A DNA stretch of 64,000 nt, from contig JARVLF010000013.1 in NCBI GenBank assembly GCA_030849465.1, forward strand, positions 1,043,488 through 1,107,487, in the 5' to 3' direction. This stretch comes from Moesziomyces globuligerus (lineage: Eukaryota > Basidiomycota > Ustilaginomycetes > Ustilaginales > Ustilaginaceae). Below the pieces are notes generated by a model, which did no database searches, was not told the origin of the DNA, and saw nothing but the letters and a program-made list of their open reading frames with translations. The position numbers and the translations under genes were made by a program. Shown piece after piece: positions 11,640-23,256 of this stretch (the stretch's first letter is position 1; every line of letters begins with the position of its first letter).

Positions 11640-12261
11640 GATGTGGGCGGGTGTGAGGCCGTGGCATCCGGAGCGAGATGACGTGGCGACTTGGCCTGGA
11701 GCCAGATGCCCAAGTAGCGTAGCGTCGAGTGCCGTGCACGTGTGCTGAGGGTGTGATGCAGTTGCCGAGCGAGTGCTGAGGATGGTGATGATGATGGCTG
11801 CGAAGTAGGTCGGTGCTCCCACCCTGGCAATGGGATAGAGGCGAGTGTGGCTGTCACTTATTCGGCTGCTTGTTACTGTACGGTAGAACGCCGATAAAGT
11901 TGCGGCTGCAGCTGAAACCAACCAAGGCAGCTGTGCACAGCCGACTTTTTCGGTGGCTTCCCGCTTGGCACTCCACCGCCCGGCTCGGGAAATGGAGACC
12001 CTGAACGGATTTCCAAGCGAGTTTTCTCTCTCCTTTTCTTCTTGAATTTTTCAGCAATCGGAAGTGAGTGGCTTTTTCTCCGGCTGAAGCCGTGAGAGCG
12101 ATCTTCCCGAAGTGGAGGCGTGAAGCTCGTTTGTGCTCAGCGCTGGGCTGATCCAAGCATCATTTGTCCGAGAGCCGTCACCTCTTCTTCGCACCATTGC
12201 ACAACCTCGTCCGCCGTCGCAACTCTAGCATCGAGTGCTGCAGCCTCGACCGATCGCGGCC
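11640..12261. other. Divergent promoter region, MID1 / COQ8-like
   Basis: This 622-base region lies between two divergent start codons. It has no convincing ORF. The frame before the COQ8-like ATG lacks an upstream ATG. Confidence 0.55.
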
Positions 12262-15192
12262 ATGAGTCGCTCGTCTCTTCGAGATGCCGCTGCGATAGCA
12301 TCCACACTCTGTCACATCGCCAAAGACATCGTCCTCTCCCCCGGCGGTGCACGTCCCGCAGCTGCCCGTGGTCCCCTCCGCCCTTGGCCCACTCAGACTG
12401 TAGCAAAGCAGGATGCTCCAGATGCGGACGGCTCGACAAGCGGATCGTCGCAAAACCCTATAGCCACCTCATCCAAACTGGCAGAAGCCGTCGAACCAAC
12501 CAGCGAAAGGCGCCCTGCTGCTCGACCGTGGCCAACACGGACACAAGCTGCCAAGCCGACCGCAGCTCCGGATGCTCAGAAGCGTTCAGCGACGCCGCAG
12601 GAACTGTCTCCGGAGCTTCGACAGCCAACAGTCGCATCTGCGGCTCCACCGGCTCCACGGGCATCTCGTTCACCCGCTGCAAGGCAATCCGCTCCGTCCG
12701 AACCAACGAGGGAAGCGACTACTCCGAGTCTTCACGTGCCACCAGCAGATCATGTCACCTCAAGCTCGACCGCACCGGAGGCAGTCCTAACTCGAGCTGA
12801 ACCCATGCGTCGGTCCTCTCCTGCACCAGCCAAATCACCACTTCCAGCTACACAATCTGCCTCCGCGTCAAAGATCGAAGCAACTCCGACAGCATCTCCA
12901 ACACCGACACCATTGGCAGCATCGGCACCGTTCCAGCCGGTAGAGCCGGCATTCGAGGGTGAAGAGTACGATGCCGTCGAAGAGGCCAAGCATGCGCCGC
13001 TTCGAGCCGCCAAGGTGCCATCCTCGCGCATCGGTCGCCTCTTCCACTACGGTGGCCTCGGCGCCGGCCTGGCCTTTGGCGCGGCTGGCTCGCTTCTTCG
13101 TGGCGCTTCATCCAGCGGAGCCGACGGCGGCGCGTCCAGCAGCGTCTTCATGTCCGAGCAAAACGTGGCGCGGCTCGTTGACAAGCTCTCCACCATGCGA
13201 GGCGCCGCGCTCAAGCTCGGTCAGTTCCTCTCCATTCAGGAAACCAAGCTGCTTCCGCCTCAGATCGAGCAGGTGCTACTGCGCGTGCAGAACAGCGCCA
13301 ACTACATGCCCATCTGGCAGATGAACAAGGTCATGAGCCAGCAACTTGGCGGTGCCGACTGGCGCGAGCGCCACTTCAAACACTTCGACGACATCCCCTT
13401 CGCTAGCGCCTCGATCGGTCAGGTGCACTCGGCCGTGCTCCGCGACGACTTTGCCGATCCCGAAATGGCGGGCAAAAAGGTGGCTGTCAAGATCCAGTTC
13501 CCCGGTGTGCTCGAGTCGATCGACTCGGACCTTTCCTATCTGCGCTGGCTCGTCTCCGCCTCGGCGCTGCTGCCCAAGGGTCTCTTCCTGGAGAACACGT
13601 TGCGCGTGCTAGGACGCGAGCTCAAGGACGAATGCGACTACGAGCGCGAGGCTGAAATGGGCCGCCGCTTCCGCTCCATCCTCCACGACTCGAGCGAGTT
13701 CGAGGTGCCCAAGGTTGTCGATGCTCTCAGCACGTCCAAGGTCCTCACGACCGAGATGATGCGCGGTCGCCCGCTCAGCATGGCCTCGCGCTATCCGCAA
13801 GCCACCCGCGATCAGATTGCCCAGTCGATCCTCAACCTCTCGCTCTCGGAGCTCTTCCGCTTCCGTCTGATGCAGACCGATCCCAACTGGTCCAACTTCC
13901 TCTACAACGAACGCACGCGCAAGATCCAGCTCATCGACTTTGGCGCCACGCGCGAGTACTCCAAGGCGTTCATGGACAACTGGCTGCAGATGCTCCAAGC
14001 CGCCATCGCTGGCGACTACGACGAATGTCTCATCTGGTCCAGACGCGTTGGCTACCTCACCGGCGACGAGAGCGCGGGCATGGAGCGCGCTCACGTCGAG
14101 TCGATGATCGCACTGGGCGAACCTTTCCGTCCGGACGCTCCGGATCCGTATCCTTTCGAGCACCAAACCATCACCGACCGCGTCAAGGCCCAGATCCCGC
14201 TCATGCTGCGTGAGCGACTGACGCCACCCCCGCAAGAGACGTACAGCTTGAATCGAAAGCTCAGCGGCGCCTTCCTGCTCTGTGCGCGTCTCAAGGCGCA
14301 CGTCAGCTGTCGAGAACTGTTCGAGCGAGTGCAAGCCGACTACGCCTTTGGTCCCGAGACCGCGCAAGGTGAGGCGGCCACTAGCGATGCAACTCCTAGC
14401 AGTGCTGCCACGAGCAGCGTCTTTGGCTCTGCCGAGCAGCGGCGGCAATTCCATACCGCCTTTCGCAGAGCAGAGGAGGCTCAAAGTCTGTCGTCGCCAA
14501 GACGCAAGCACGGTCGCAATCTTCTGGACCGCTTCCCGCGTTCCAAAATCATCCTCTTGGACGAGGCTGTGACCGCCTCGCAGGGCTCGTCGGAAATCGG
14601 CGACAAGGTCGAGTCGCTTGCGGCTGCCCCAACGGCCTCGCCTTCGATGCAAGAGACGCCTGCCAACGCCGTCGAGTCCGAGAGCGCTGCCGGTATCGAT
14701 GTGGAGCGCACTGCGACGCCGGCCGAGGTGACGCCTTCGCCCGCACCAGCGCCGGAAGCGAATGTCAGCTTGGGGCCGACCACGATCCGAGGCATCGTGA
14801 TCCCGCTCAAGCCTCCTCCTCCCGGTCCCGAGGAGTGCTGCATGTCCGGCTGCGCACACTGTGCCTACGACATCTACGCCGAGGATCTGGAGGACTTCCA
14901 CTCGCGCCTCTCGGCGGTCCGCACCCAGCTCACGCAGCTCTCGCCGTCCGTGACGCGCGTCGAGTGGCGCACCGACCTGCTAGGCGACTATCCGTCTGCC
15001 TTGGCTTCCGGCGGATCAGTCAGCACCGCTGCAGATGGTGCCGTGTCCGAGCAGGAGCTGCGTGAACGTGCCCAGCGCGAGGTGGACCGTGTCATTGGCG
15101 ACCTGGATCCCACCATGAGGGCGTTCCTCGAGATGGAACGCAAGCTCAAGAAGCAAGAGCGTGAAAAGTCCCAGCAGGCGCAGACCGCCTGA
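12262..15192 (+). CDS. COQ8: COQ8/ADCK (ABC1/UbiB) atypical kinase fused to a C-terminal oxidoreductase-like domain
   Basis: Predicted 976 residues from the ATG at 12262. A long Ala/Pro/Ser region (about residues 30-240) precedes the kinase-like core. The core shows the family signatures: KLGQ at 318-321 (KxGQ), the SASIGQVH loop, VAVK with Lys410, the ECDYEREAE helix, DPNWSNFLYN and LIDFG with Asp559. COQ8 proteins act at the mitochondrial inner membrane in ubiquinone biosynthesis. The unusual part is residues 855-890, PEECCMSGCAHCAYDIY, which matches the Cys motif of the small Oxidored-like family, followed by a helical tail. No intron or stop separates the parts. Whether it is the main Coq8 or a paralogue is not certain. 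Confidence 0.85.
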   Translation: MSRSSLRDAAAIASTLCHIAKDIVLSPGGARPAAARGPLRPWPTQTVAKQDAPDADGSTSGSSQNPIATSSKLAEAVEPTSERRPAARPWPTRTQAAKPTAAPDAQKRSATPQELSPELRQPTVASAAPPAPRASRSPAARQSAPSEPTREATTPSLHVPPADHVTSSSTAPEAVLTRAEPMRRSSPAPAKSPLPATQSASASKIEATPTASPTPTPLAASAPFQPVEPAFEGEEYDAVEEAKHAPLRAAKVPSSRIGRLFHYGGLGAGLAFGAAGSLLRGASSSGADGGASSSVFMSEQNVARLVDKLSTMRGAALKLGQFLSIQETKLLPPQIEQVLLRVQNSANYMPIWQMNKVMSQQLGGADWRERHFKHFDDIPFASASIGQVHSAVLRDDFADPEMAGKKVAVKIQFPGVLESIDSDLSYLRWLVSASALLPKGLFLENTLRVLGRELKDECDYEREAEMGRRFRSILHDSSEFEVPKVVDALSTSKVLTTEMMRGRPLSMASRYPQATRDQIAQSILNLSLSELFRFRLMQTDPNWSNFLYNERTRKIQLIDFGATREYSKAFMDNWLQMLQAAIAGDYDECLIWSRRVGYLTGDESAGMERAHVESMIALGEPFRPDAPDPYPFEHQTITDRVKAQIPLMLRERLTPPPQETYSLNRKLSGAFLLCARLKAHVSCRELFERVQADYAFGPETAQGEAATSDATPSSAATSSVFGSAEQRRQFHTAFRRAEEAQSLSSPRRKHGRNLLDRFPRSKIILLDEAVTASQGSSEIGDKVESLAAAPTASPSMQETPANAVESESAAGIDVERTATPAEVTPSPAPAPEANVSLGPTTIRGIVIPLKPPPPGPEECCMSGCAHCAYDIYAEDLEDFHSRLSAVRTQLTQLSPSVTRVEWRTDLLGDYPSALASGGSVSTAADGAVSEQELRERAQREVDRVIGDLDPTMRAFLEMERKLKKQEREKSQQAQTA

Positions 15193-16358
15193 TCGGATCG
15201 GATCGCGGCGCCACAGACCATCGCAATGTCACACTCTAGAGTCGATGCCCTCTTTGTTGTTGTGATTCACGGAGGTCATGTTTGCTGAGGATGCTAGCCT
15301 GGACGTCACCTGTGGCTGACTGATTCGCGATTTTCCACAGCGGGCGCAGTCGACACAACCACGCATCAAACCTTGCCAGCCTGTGAAAGCCCAACGGCTG
15401 GCAGGCGGGCAGGCTGGCAGGTAGGCTCGACAGCCAGTCCCGTTGCGCGGGAGGCGCTTGCGATCAAGGTTCTGATTGCGCCCGTGGTGGGATCTCGGAC
15501 TGGGTCGCATGGCGTTTTTGCGAATCCTCGCGGTGTGGCTCTCAGCGAAAAAAAGTAGCCGGAAAAACGGAGACAAAGCATGCAACACCTGTCCCGTGGC
15601 TGCGTGCATGAACCCTGGACAGCTTACGACGGCGCGCCCGGCGTGAGAACGTGGAGGAGCTGGTGGCAGTCGGCTGCTTTGTGCTGCTTGGAAGCTGCTT
15701 CGGTCGGGGAGAGAAAGACCCTTAGCCGAAGGAATCACTGCATTGTGCTCCGCCCGCGTCCGCGTCCATGCTCCCAGCGGCCTAGCCAAGCCTTCTTGGC
15801 CCAGGCACCGCCAAACCACCACCGAGCATCTTCCTCGCTTGGCTTCGAGCCGCGCGCTGCTTCGCATGATTCAGGTGGCTGACGCTTCACACGGCTTGCG
15901 GCCTCCATCGAGAAGCTCAGAGGCTACGCACGCCTCAACCGATCTGATTTAGAGACTAAGCTATCTCCGCACGGCCGCCCTTCTTTCCTTCCGGTCCACA
16001 TCTACCCGTATCAAGGCTAGCCATTCGGCCACTCACCTCTGCCGCTCAAGCTCCATAGGCTGAGACGTGCTGCGAGACCGACCGCAGCAACTGCGCCTCT
16101 CTCCTCGGCACCTTCCAACTCGTCTCACTCAGCCTCAGCAAACGGAAGGGACCTTGCTGCGGAGGTCGACGCTCCATCTCGCCCTTCCAAGAGCTACTTA
16201 AAGCGTCCACTGATCCCTTTCGTACCGCTCCCTACCGCAGAACAAAGAGCGATCCATGCCGGCTCTGCCCTTCTAGTCTCCTCCACCTTCATTCCTTGAT
16301 CCTTGCTCATCTCAACCCTTTGCACTCAAATACTCGAGTCGTAGCCGTCGCAGCTGCC
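15193..16358. other. Intergenic region before the lipase gene
   Basis: These 1.17 kb lie between two plus-strand genes. They contain a local GGCAGG-rich stretch near 15,400-15,420 and a pyrimidine-rich run toward the lipase start that probably includes its promoter and leader. No supported gene was seen. Confidence 0.5.
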
Positions 16359-18071
16359 ATGACGCCCGAACCAACCGAAGAGCGCAAGCAGCGGCCTCCC
16401 CCGGCCGCGCCTACGGGAGACACACGACGTGCCATCGGCACCTCGTACACCGGCAAGCATGCCGACCTCTGCGAGCACTTACGCAAGACCCAGGTCGCCG
16501 ACCTCGCCAAGATCTCGGAGAGTGGAACGGGTATCCTCGGCTGGTTCTCGACCACCTTTTCGGACCTCTACTACTACCTCTTCGTCTGGTTCCCCCGCAC
16601 TTGGTGGACTACCCTCACCAGCCTGCCCTCGTACCTCCTCGATCCCATCGGCCTCTCCACCACCCTCACCTTCGCCATCGGCAGCACCATCATCCTCTTT
16701 TTTAGCCTCGTCATGAGCGCCATCTGGAGACTGCCCGTCGTTCAGAACTACTGGCGCCCCTTCTCGGCCAAGAAGGACATTGGCCTAGGCAACATGGCCT
16801 ATCCTCTCATCTTCGAGTTTGGAGCCAATCCCCAGAACAAGCTCATCCGCGATGCTGCCTTTGCCGTCATGTCCGATCCCACCGAACCGTCTGCCAACCC
16901 TTCGACTGATCAGCAGCGTACCTTTGACCTCGAGGTCTCGAAGATTCTCATGATGCTATCCGCCCTCGTCTACGAACGAGACATTGGGGCTTACCACGAT
17001 GCTGCACGCTCCGTGAACAAGTCCAAGAAGCTCAAGAAAAACCTCCTTGCCGGCCGTGACACGCTCACCGACGCCGGAAAGGACGCCTACAACAAGCTCG
17101 CCGCGGCCGATCGAAAGATCATCAAGGTGGCCAAGCAGTGGGGTCTCAACTTCGCCAGCGTCTCTGAACTCGCCACCAACACGTCGCCCCTCTGCGGAGC
17201 CTTCTGGCATCCCGACTTCAACTTTTTGATCCTCGCCTTCAAGGGCACCAACCCTGTCGAGTTCAAGGAGTGGGCCATCGACCTCACCTTTGACTACACC
17301 GACGGCCGCGGCTGGCTCCCAGGTTTCACAAAGACGCACGCCGGCTTCTACAATCAGATCTTCCCGCAGTCGCTCAACAAGAAGACCGGCGCCTTCCCCT
17401 ACTCGCAGATTCGCGCGAAGGTCAGCGACATTGTCCAGCAGCTCCGCACCAGCTCAGGCAGGGATCACGTCAATCTCTTTGTCACGGGCCACAGTCTGGG
17501 AGCCGCTCTGGCGAGCATCTTCTACTCGCGCGCCATCGCCTCGCCCAAGGACTTTGGTCTCAATGCGCAGGGAGGCAACCAAGTCTTTGTCCGCGACGCT
17601 TACTGCTTCGGCACTCCTATCATCGGTGATCCGGACTGCATTTCGGCATTCAACCAGGCCTGTCACAACCGCGACCTCGACCACCCACAGGCGCTGTGGC
17701 GCATCACGAATCGGCGCGACGCTGTCGCCACGCTGCTGCCCGATGCCGGCGACTTCAATGCGCTCAAGCACATCAGCCCCACCAGCCAGCTCCACTTTGC
17801 CCATGTCGGTCAGGAGGTCCAGCTCACGAACGACGTGCGCAAGGTCTACACGGGCCCCGGAACGCTACTACCAGTCCAGACGCCGGTCAACATTGTCACG
17901 CACCTCGACCGCGGAGGCGAGGGTCCCGACGTGAAGCTGCCTCCGATCTTTTGGCTGCTCGAACGCGTGCCCATCGTGCGACGTCTGGTTGCCCACTTGC
18001 CCTCGTGCTACTGGGAACGGCTGACGAAAGTGCACTCTGAGTATAGCGTCGAGTATCGCGACTGGCACTAG
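16359..18071 (+). CDS. Membrane-anchored class 3 lipase
   Basis: Predicted 570 residues from the ATG at 16359. One strong membrane segment lies near residues 105-125 (FAIGSTIILFFSLVMSAIW). The lipase_3 fold follows, with the nucleophile elbow GHSLG (Ser379), the conserved FGTPIIGDPDC strand, the NRRDAVATLLP motif carrying the likely catalytic Asp, and a late His (VHSEY) as candidate third residue. FKGTNPVEFKEW is the typical oxyanion-side strand. The family hydrolyses acylglycerols or related esters; location in an internal membrane is inferred from the anchor and absence of a cleavable signal. It converges with the MFS gene. Confidence 0.87.
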   Translation: MTPEPTEERKQRPPPAAPTGDTRRAIGTSYTGKHADLCEHLRKTQVADLAKISESGTGILGWFSTTFSDLYYYLFVWFPRTWWTTLTSLPSYLLDPIGLSTTLTFAIGSTIILFFSLVMSAIWRLPVVQNYWRPFSAKKDIGLGNMAYPLIFEFGANPQNKLIRDAAFAVMSDPTEPSANPSTDQQRTFDLEVSKILMMLSALVYERDIGAYHDAARSVNKSKKLKKNLLAGRDTLTDAGKDAYNKLAAADRKIIKVAKQWGLNFASVSELATNTSPLCGAFWHPDFNFLILAFKGTNPVEFKEWAIDLTFDYTDGRGWLPGFTKTHAGFYNQIFPQSLNKKTGAFPYSQIRAKVSDIVQQLRTSSGRDHVNLFVTGHSLGAALASIFYSRAIASPKDFGLNAQGGNQVFVRDAYCFGTPIIGDPDCISAFNQACHNRDLDHPQALWRITNRRDAVATLLPDAGDFNALKHISPTSQLHFAHVGQEVQLTNDVRKVYTGPGTLLPVQTPVNIVTHLDRGGEGPDVKLPPIFWLLERVPIVRRLVAHLPSCYWERLTKVHSEYSVEYRDWH

Positions 18072-18541
18072 GCTGGGTTCGCCCGCACTCTGCATGCAAT
18101 GTGATCCTCTTTCTCAGTGGCCACCTCGTTCTGTCTGCGCGAAGGATGCGATCGAAGTGTGCCAACGACGTCGTCAAATTCGTCGACCGGCATCTCCATC
18201 ATGACGCCGGGTAGGGATCTGAGAAACGCTCGAGGCGGACATCCCGAAGGCCAACCTACAGCTGTCGTGAGACGTGAGGATCCAGGCAGGAACACATGAT
18301 TGGCCATTCCATTCGCCTCCTCCCCAGTCATCGAAGAGTGACCATCTCCTTTGCTCAGCAAGGTCTCGTTGCACAGAGTCGACTGGAGTGGTACACAAGG
18401 ACGAGTGCGTGTTGCTTTTCTGTACAGATGCACGTGCTGCGATACTGGACATGGATAAGTTGACCGAGATGAAGGCGAGATGAAGTGGGGGAGGGCGTCG
18501 AGGTGGGTGGAATGAGATTAGTGCGACGTGGGAGAATGATA
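18072..18541. other. Convergent 3' intergenic region
   Basis: These 470 bases separate the ends of the lipase and MFS genes. Short frames only; no repeat or RNA gene recognised. Confidence 0.55.
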
Positions 18542-20425
18542 TTAGTGCGACGTCTTCTTGTCGCCTTGGTCTGAAGACGCGCTTGGGTCGAGGGCGTACT
18601 TGGACATGGAGCGGAGCTTGGGTCCGAACTTGTAGAGCAAGAAGGGGATGGGGCCCATGAGGATGGCGATGCAACCGAGCAGGACGCAACCCCAAGCGAC
18701 GGGGAAGGCGCGCGGACCGTTGCTCTGGAGGTTGTTGAACATGGCCCTCGCCACGAGAGGAAGCGCCGCACCGATGGAGGCTCTGAAGAAGTCGTTGCCC
18801 GCATAGACACTGGCGATATACTCCGGATAGCAGTCGCCCAGATATGCGAGACCCGACTGGAAGATCAAGAAGGTGCCGATGCTGAAGAGCGAGCTAATGA
18901 CGATGGGTACAATCCAGTGGATCGATGCGGTCGCCGTCCATCCGAAGCCGAACATGCACAGCGGGATGGCCCAGAACCCGATGATGGACGGCTCCAGCCA
19001 CTTCTCCGGCGCCACCTTGCCGTCCTGGCGGTCAAAGACCGGCTCGTACGAGTACTTGTGCCACAAGAAGAAGGGGAGGTAGATGAACAGCGCTCCGACG
19101 AAGATGCCCATGAAAGACAGGCCTAGCTCGCCCAGATTGAAGCCGTACGTCTGTACGAAGACGATGGGAAAGCATTCGAACCAAACGTACAGAATCCCGT
19201 ACACCAAGCCGATCGAGAGGTTAATGCCCAGGACGATGGGCTCGGTGAAGGAGAGGACGAAGGGGCGGACGAAGGTCATGAGGGCGAGTTCCTTGCCGGT
19301 CAATTTGTCGGCGAATATCTCGCCCTTTGTGCGGAGGTGGGGGTTACCGGTGATTTTTCGAAGCCTCTGAGCGCGTCGGATGAGAATATTGGAAGAGCTT
19401 GTCTCGGGGAGCGTGATCACCAGGACGACCAAGCTGAAACCGGAGAGCATGAGGAGGGGCCAGATGGTCCACCTCCAACCCTCTACGCCGAAGCTCTGCG
19501 CAGCAAAGCCACCGATCAACGGACCCAGTACGGGCCCGCACACCGCCGAGAGACCCCAGACACCGATGGCAAGCGGACGCTTTCTGGGCGCATACATGTC
19601 GCCGATACTCGCACCGCCCGTGGCGAGGGGCGGCGAACCAAAGAGACCGGCGAGGAAACGCAGGATCATGAACCCAGCAATGTTGTCGACCAGCGCGGTG
19701 GGGATCTGCAGGATGACAAAGATGAACAGCGTCACGAGGTAGGGCATCGAACGACCGACGGCGGGGATCTCGGAGATGGAGCTGAGGCCGATCATGGGGC
19801 CGAGACCGTAGCCAAAGACGAAGAGCGTCAGGCCCAGCGTAGCGGTGACGGTGCCGACGTTGAAGTAGTTGGCCACGAGCTCGACACCGGGCGTGTAGAT
19901 GGCCGAGCCCATGTAGACGGAAAAGGTGAGGAGGCAGAGGAGAAAGGTGACGAAAGACTTGCGCGGCATCGACCAATTCTGCGGGTTGTCGGGGTCGTTG
20001 GGTCCGTCCCAGTCGACGAGATACGGGTGCGAGTCATCGTTCATGTCATCCGGCGGCGACTCGGCGTTGACATTGCTGTCCGAGTTGGAACCCGACTTCT
20101 CGGGCTTGGTCGAAGCGGAAGCAGAGTGCGGATTGACGTGTGTCGTCTCGGACGCACCCGAGGCTGACGACGAGTCGGGCGAGGCTGGGGATGCTGGCGA
20201 TGCTGGAGACGTTGGCGATGCTGCGGAAGAGGCGGACGAATGCCGTGTCCTGTAGCCGGGCATGTATCTCTCTGGGACGACGAACTCGCTCTGCTCCTCG
20301 GGGAAGGGGAAGACCTTGCCATGGGTGAGCTTGTTGACCAACGAACCCCAGAAGGTGTCCTGGTACCACGGGAGGGGGGACCGCGCGGACGCGGCCTGGT
20401 CATGTTGGGACTCGGCGTGCGCCAT
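18542..20425 (-). CDS. MFS transporter of the drug:H+ antiporter-1 type
   Basis: Predicted 627 residues, about 12 transmembrane helices, from the ATG at 20425 (the frame extends four codons further only through non-ATG codons). A 120-residue hydrophilic N-terminus leads to DWDGPNDPDNPQNW, the hallmark of fungal DHA1 multidrug/polyamine exporters, then helix 1. Other family features are GLTLFVFGYGLGPM, the SEIPAVGR loop and LGPLIGGFAAQSFGWRW-type helix 5 residues (LGPLIGGF followed by WRWTIW). It probably sits in the plasma membrane and exports small organic molecules by proton antiport; the substrate cannot be read. A TATA-like element lies 80-90 bases upstream. Confidence 0.88.
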   Translation of the reverse strand: MAHAESQHDQAASARSPLPWYQDTFWGSLVNKLTHGKVFPFPEEQSEFVVPERYMPGYRTRHSSASSAASPTSPASPASPASPDSSSASGASETTHVNPHSASASTKPEKSGSNSDSNVNAESPPDDMNDDSHPYLVDWDGPNDPDNPQNWSMPRKSFVTFLLCLLTFSVYMGSAIYTPGVELVANYFNVGTVTATLGLTLFVFGYGLGPMIGLSSISEIPAVGRSMPYLVTLFIFVILQIPTALVDNIAGFMILRFLAGLFGSPPLATGGASIGDMYAPRKRPLAIGVWGLSAVCGPVLGPLIGGFAAQSFGVEGWRWTIWPLLMLSGFSLVVLVITLPETSSSNILIRRAQRLRKITGNPHLRTKGEIFADKLTGKELALMTFVRPFVLSFTEPIVLGINLSIGLVYGILYVWFECFPIVFVQTYGFNLGELGLSFMGIFVGALFIYLPFFLWHKYSYEPVFDRQDGKVAPEKWLEPSIIGFWAIPLCMFGFGWTATASIHWIVPIVISSLFSIGTFLIFQSGLAYLGDCYPEYIASVYAGNDFFRASIGAALPLVARAMFNNLQSNGPRAFPVAWGCVLLGCIAILMGPIPFLLYKFGPKLRSMSKYALDPSASSDQGDKKTSH

Positions 20426-21909
20426 GGTGAACAACACAGTTCTGAGGTATCGACGTCGGAGGGTACGTACAGCGTCAGAGTCTCACGATGTCGGACGCAG
20501 AGTTCTTATATCAATCTGAGCCGGGCGGTGGGTTGCTTACGGGGTTCGCGATTCTGGACACCTGCAAACATCGCCGGCAACAAGCGCGTTTCTCCAGTCG
20601 GTGCATCGATGCGCACCTTGTGCATACGTGACACGGGCCCTGGCAGTACCCGCGGGATTTCCTGCTCGGGCGTCGAGACCAGCCTCTGGCCTTCGGCCTG
20701 CGACTCTTGCGGGTGTCACACATGCGGTTGCGGCGGTAAAAGGCCGGCCGCGGAGATTGGCTGGCGTGCCAAGAGCTAGATCCGAGCAGAGATGCAGACT
20801 GATTCATGACAGGTCCTCAGCGGGAGAGGGAAAAGTTCCCGTGGGAAGCCTATGGCAGAGGCTCCAGATCGAGTTGGCAGGCCCATGTCGTCACGGCAGC
20901 GGTTGGCTGTCGCGGTCCTGGAAGCATACGCTCCCGCGTGTCGTAAGCACTCGTCGCCGCGCCTTGAAAATTGGGCCGCGGATCGCGGTAGGCAACGTAC
21001 GTCAGAGCTGCATGAACGCGCTCAAGTCAGCCCGTCCATCGCTCGCCTACAGCCATCGGGGAATTTTCGCGCAGCTCGTGCAAGCTTAAAATTTCCCAGC
21101 TGCTGCCTCACCGCGGAAGCAAGATCGTGATGTGCTAAGCCATCCAAAACCCCAGTAGACCGTGTGGCCCTGCGGCTCGCACCATGAACACTCAGCACCC
21201 AGCCTGAAATGTATGACATGCACCCAAGACGATCGCATCTAGAATCCTCAGCTTTACTCGAAGCAGACGAAAACGGTCAACTGAAGCAGACCCCCGGAGT
21301 TACTGGCCCCGTCAGCCGCGCATTGTTAAAGCTGAGCGGCCGTCCAGCTGCGTCTCTTCAGCCATGCCAGGGTCTCAGTGGTAAGCCCTGCAACCCTCTC
21401 TTGCCGCCGCCCTGGCGGTAGCGCTGTAGACAATGTGAGCTGAGCCGGAGTTGAAGAATGCTGGGACTCCCGTCATAGACTTGGATCAACTTTCCGCGGC
21501 CTCCGCGGCGCCTCGCTGTGGCTCGCTCCAGAATTCACGCTGCGAATTTTTACCGCGACATGTCAGACCGCATCCAACGCCACGGCGTCGAGGTCGATCT
21601 CACATCTTTGAAGCTGAAAACACTGAAATCAGTTTGCGCATTTCCCAACTCGTTTTGCTCTTTCGACGCCATTCACAGCCTCGAAGGGCCGCTGGTTCAC
21701 CGATGCGAAGAGAGGCGCAAAGCGGAGTCAATCACAAGAGGCAAGAGCAGACGAGTCAGAATAAGGAGGACAAAACGTGGTTGGATTGCTTCCGAGACTG
21801 GTGCCTCGATCATACAGCACGGGCCGAGCGAGGCCACGTCCGACGCTGCACGACAGCCGTCGTCGCATTGCAACCTCGCCGAAACGTAAGAGGGGCGTAG
21901 GGAGCGTAC
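20426..21909. other. Intergenic region between MFS promoter and GAPDH 3' end
   Basis: These 1.5 kb contain the presumed MFS promoter and the GAPDH 3' flank. Several short frames exist, none with recognisable domains or fungal coding character. Confidence 0.5.
20505..20510 (-). promoter_or_regulatory. TATA-like element upstream of MFS gene
   Basis: TATAAG on the minus strand, about 80 bases before the ATG at 20425. Confidence 0.35.

Positions 21910-23256
<1,347 letters not shown>

Noticed and set aside
13609..14901. 430-codon minus-strand frame inside the COQ8-like gene
   Set aside because: Shadow of the GC-rich codons of the sense gene, which carries clear kinase motifs.
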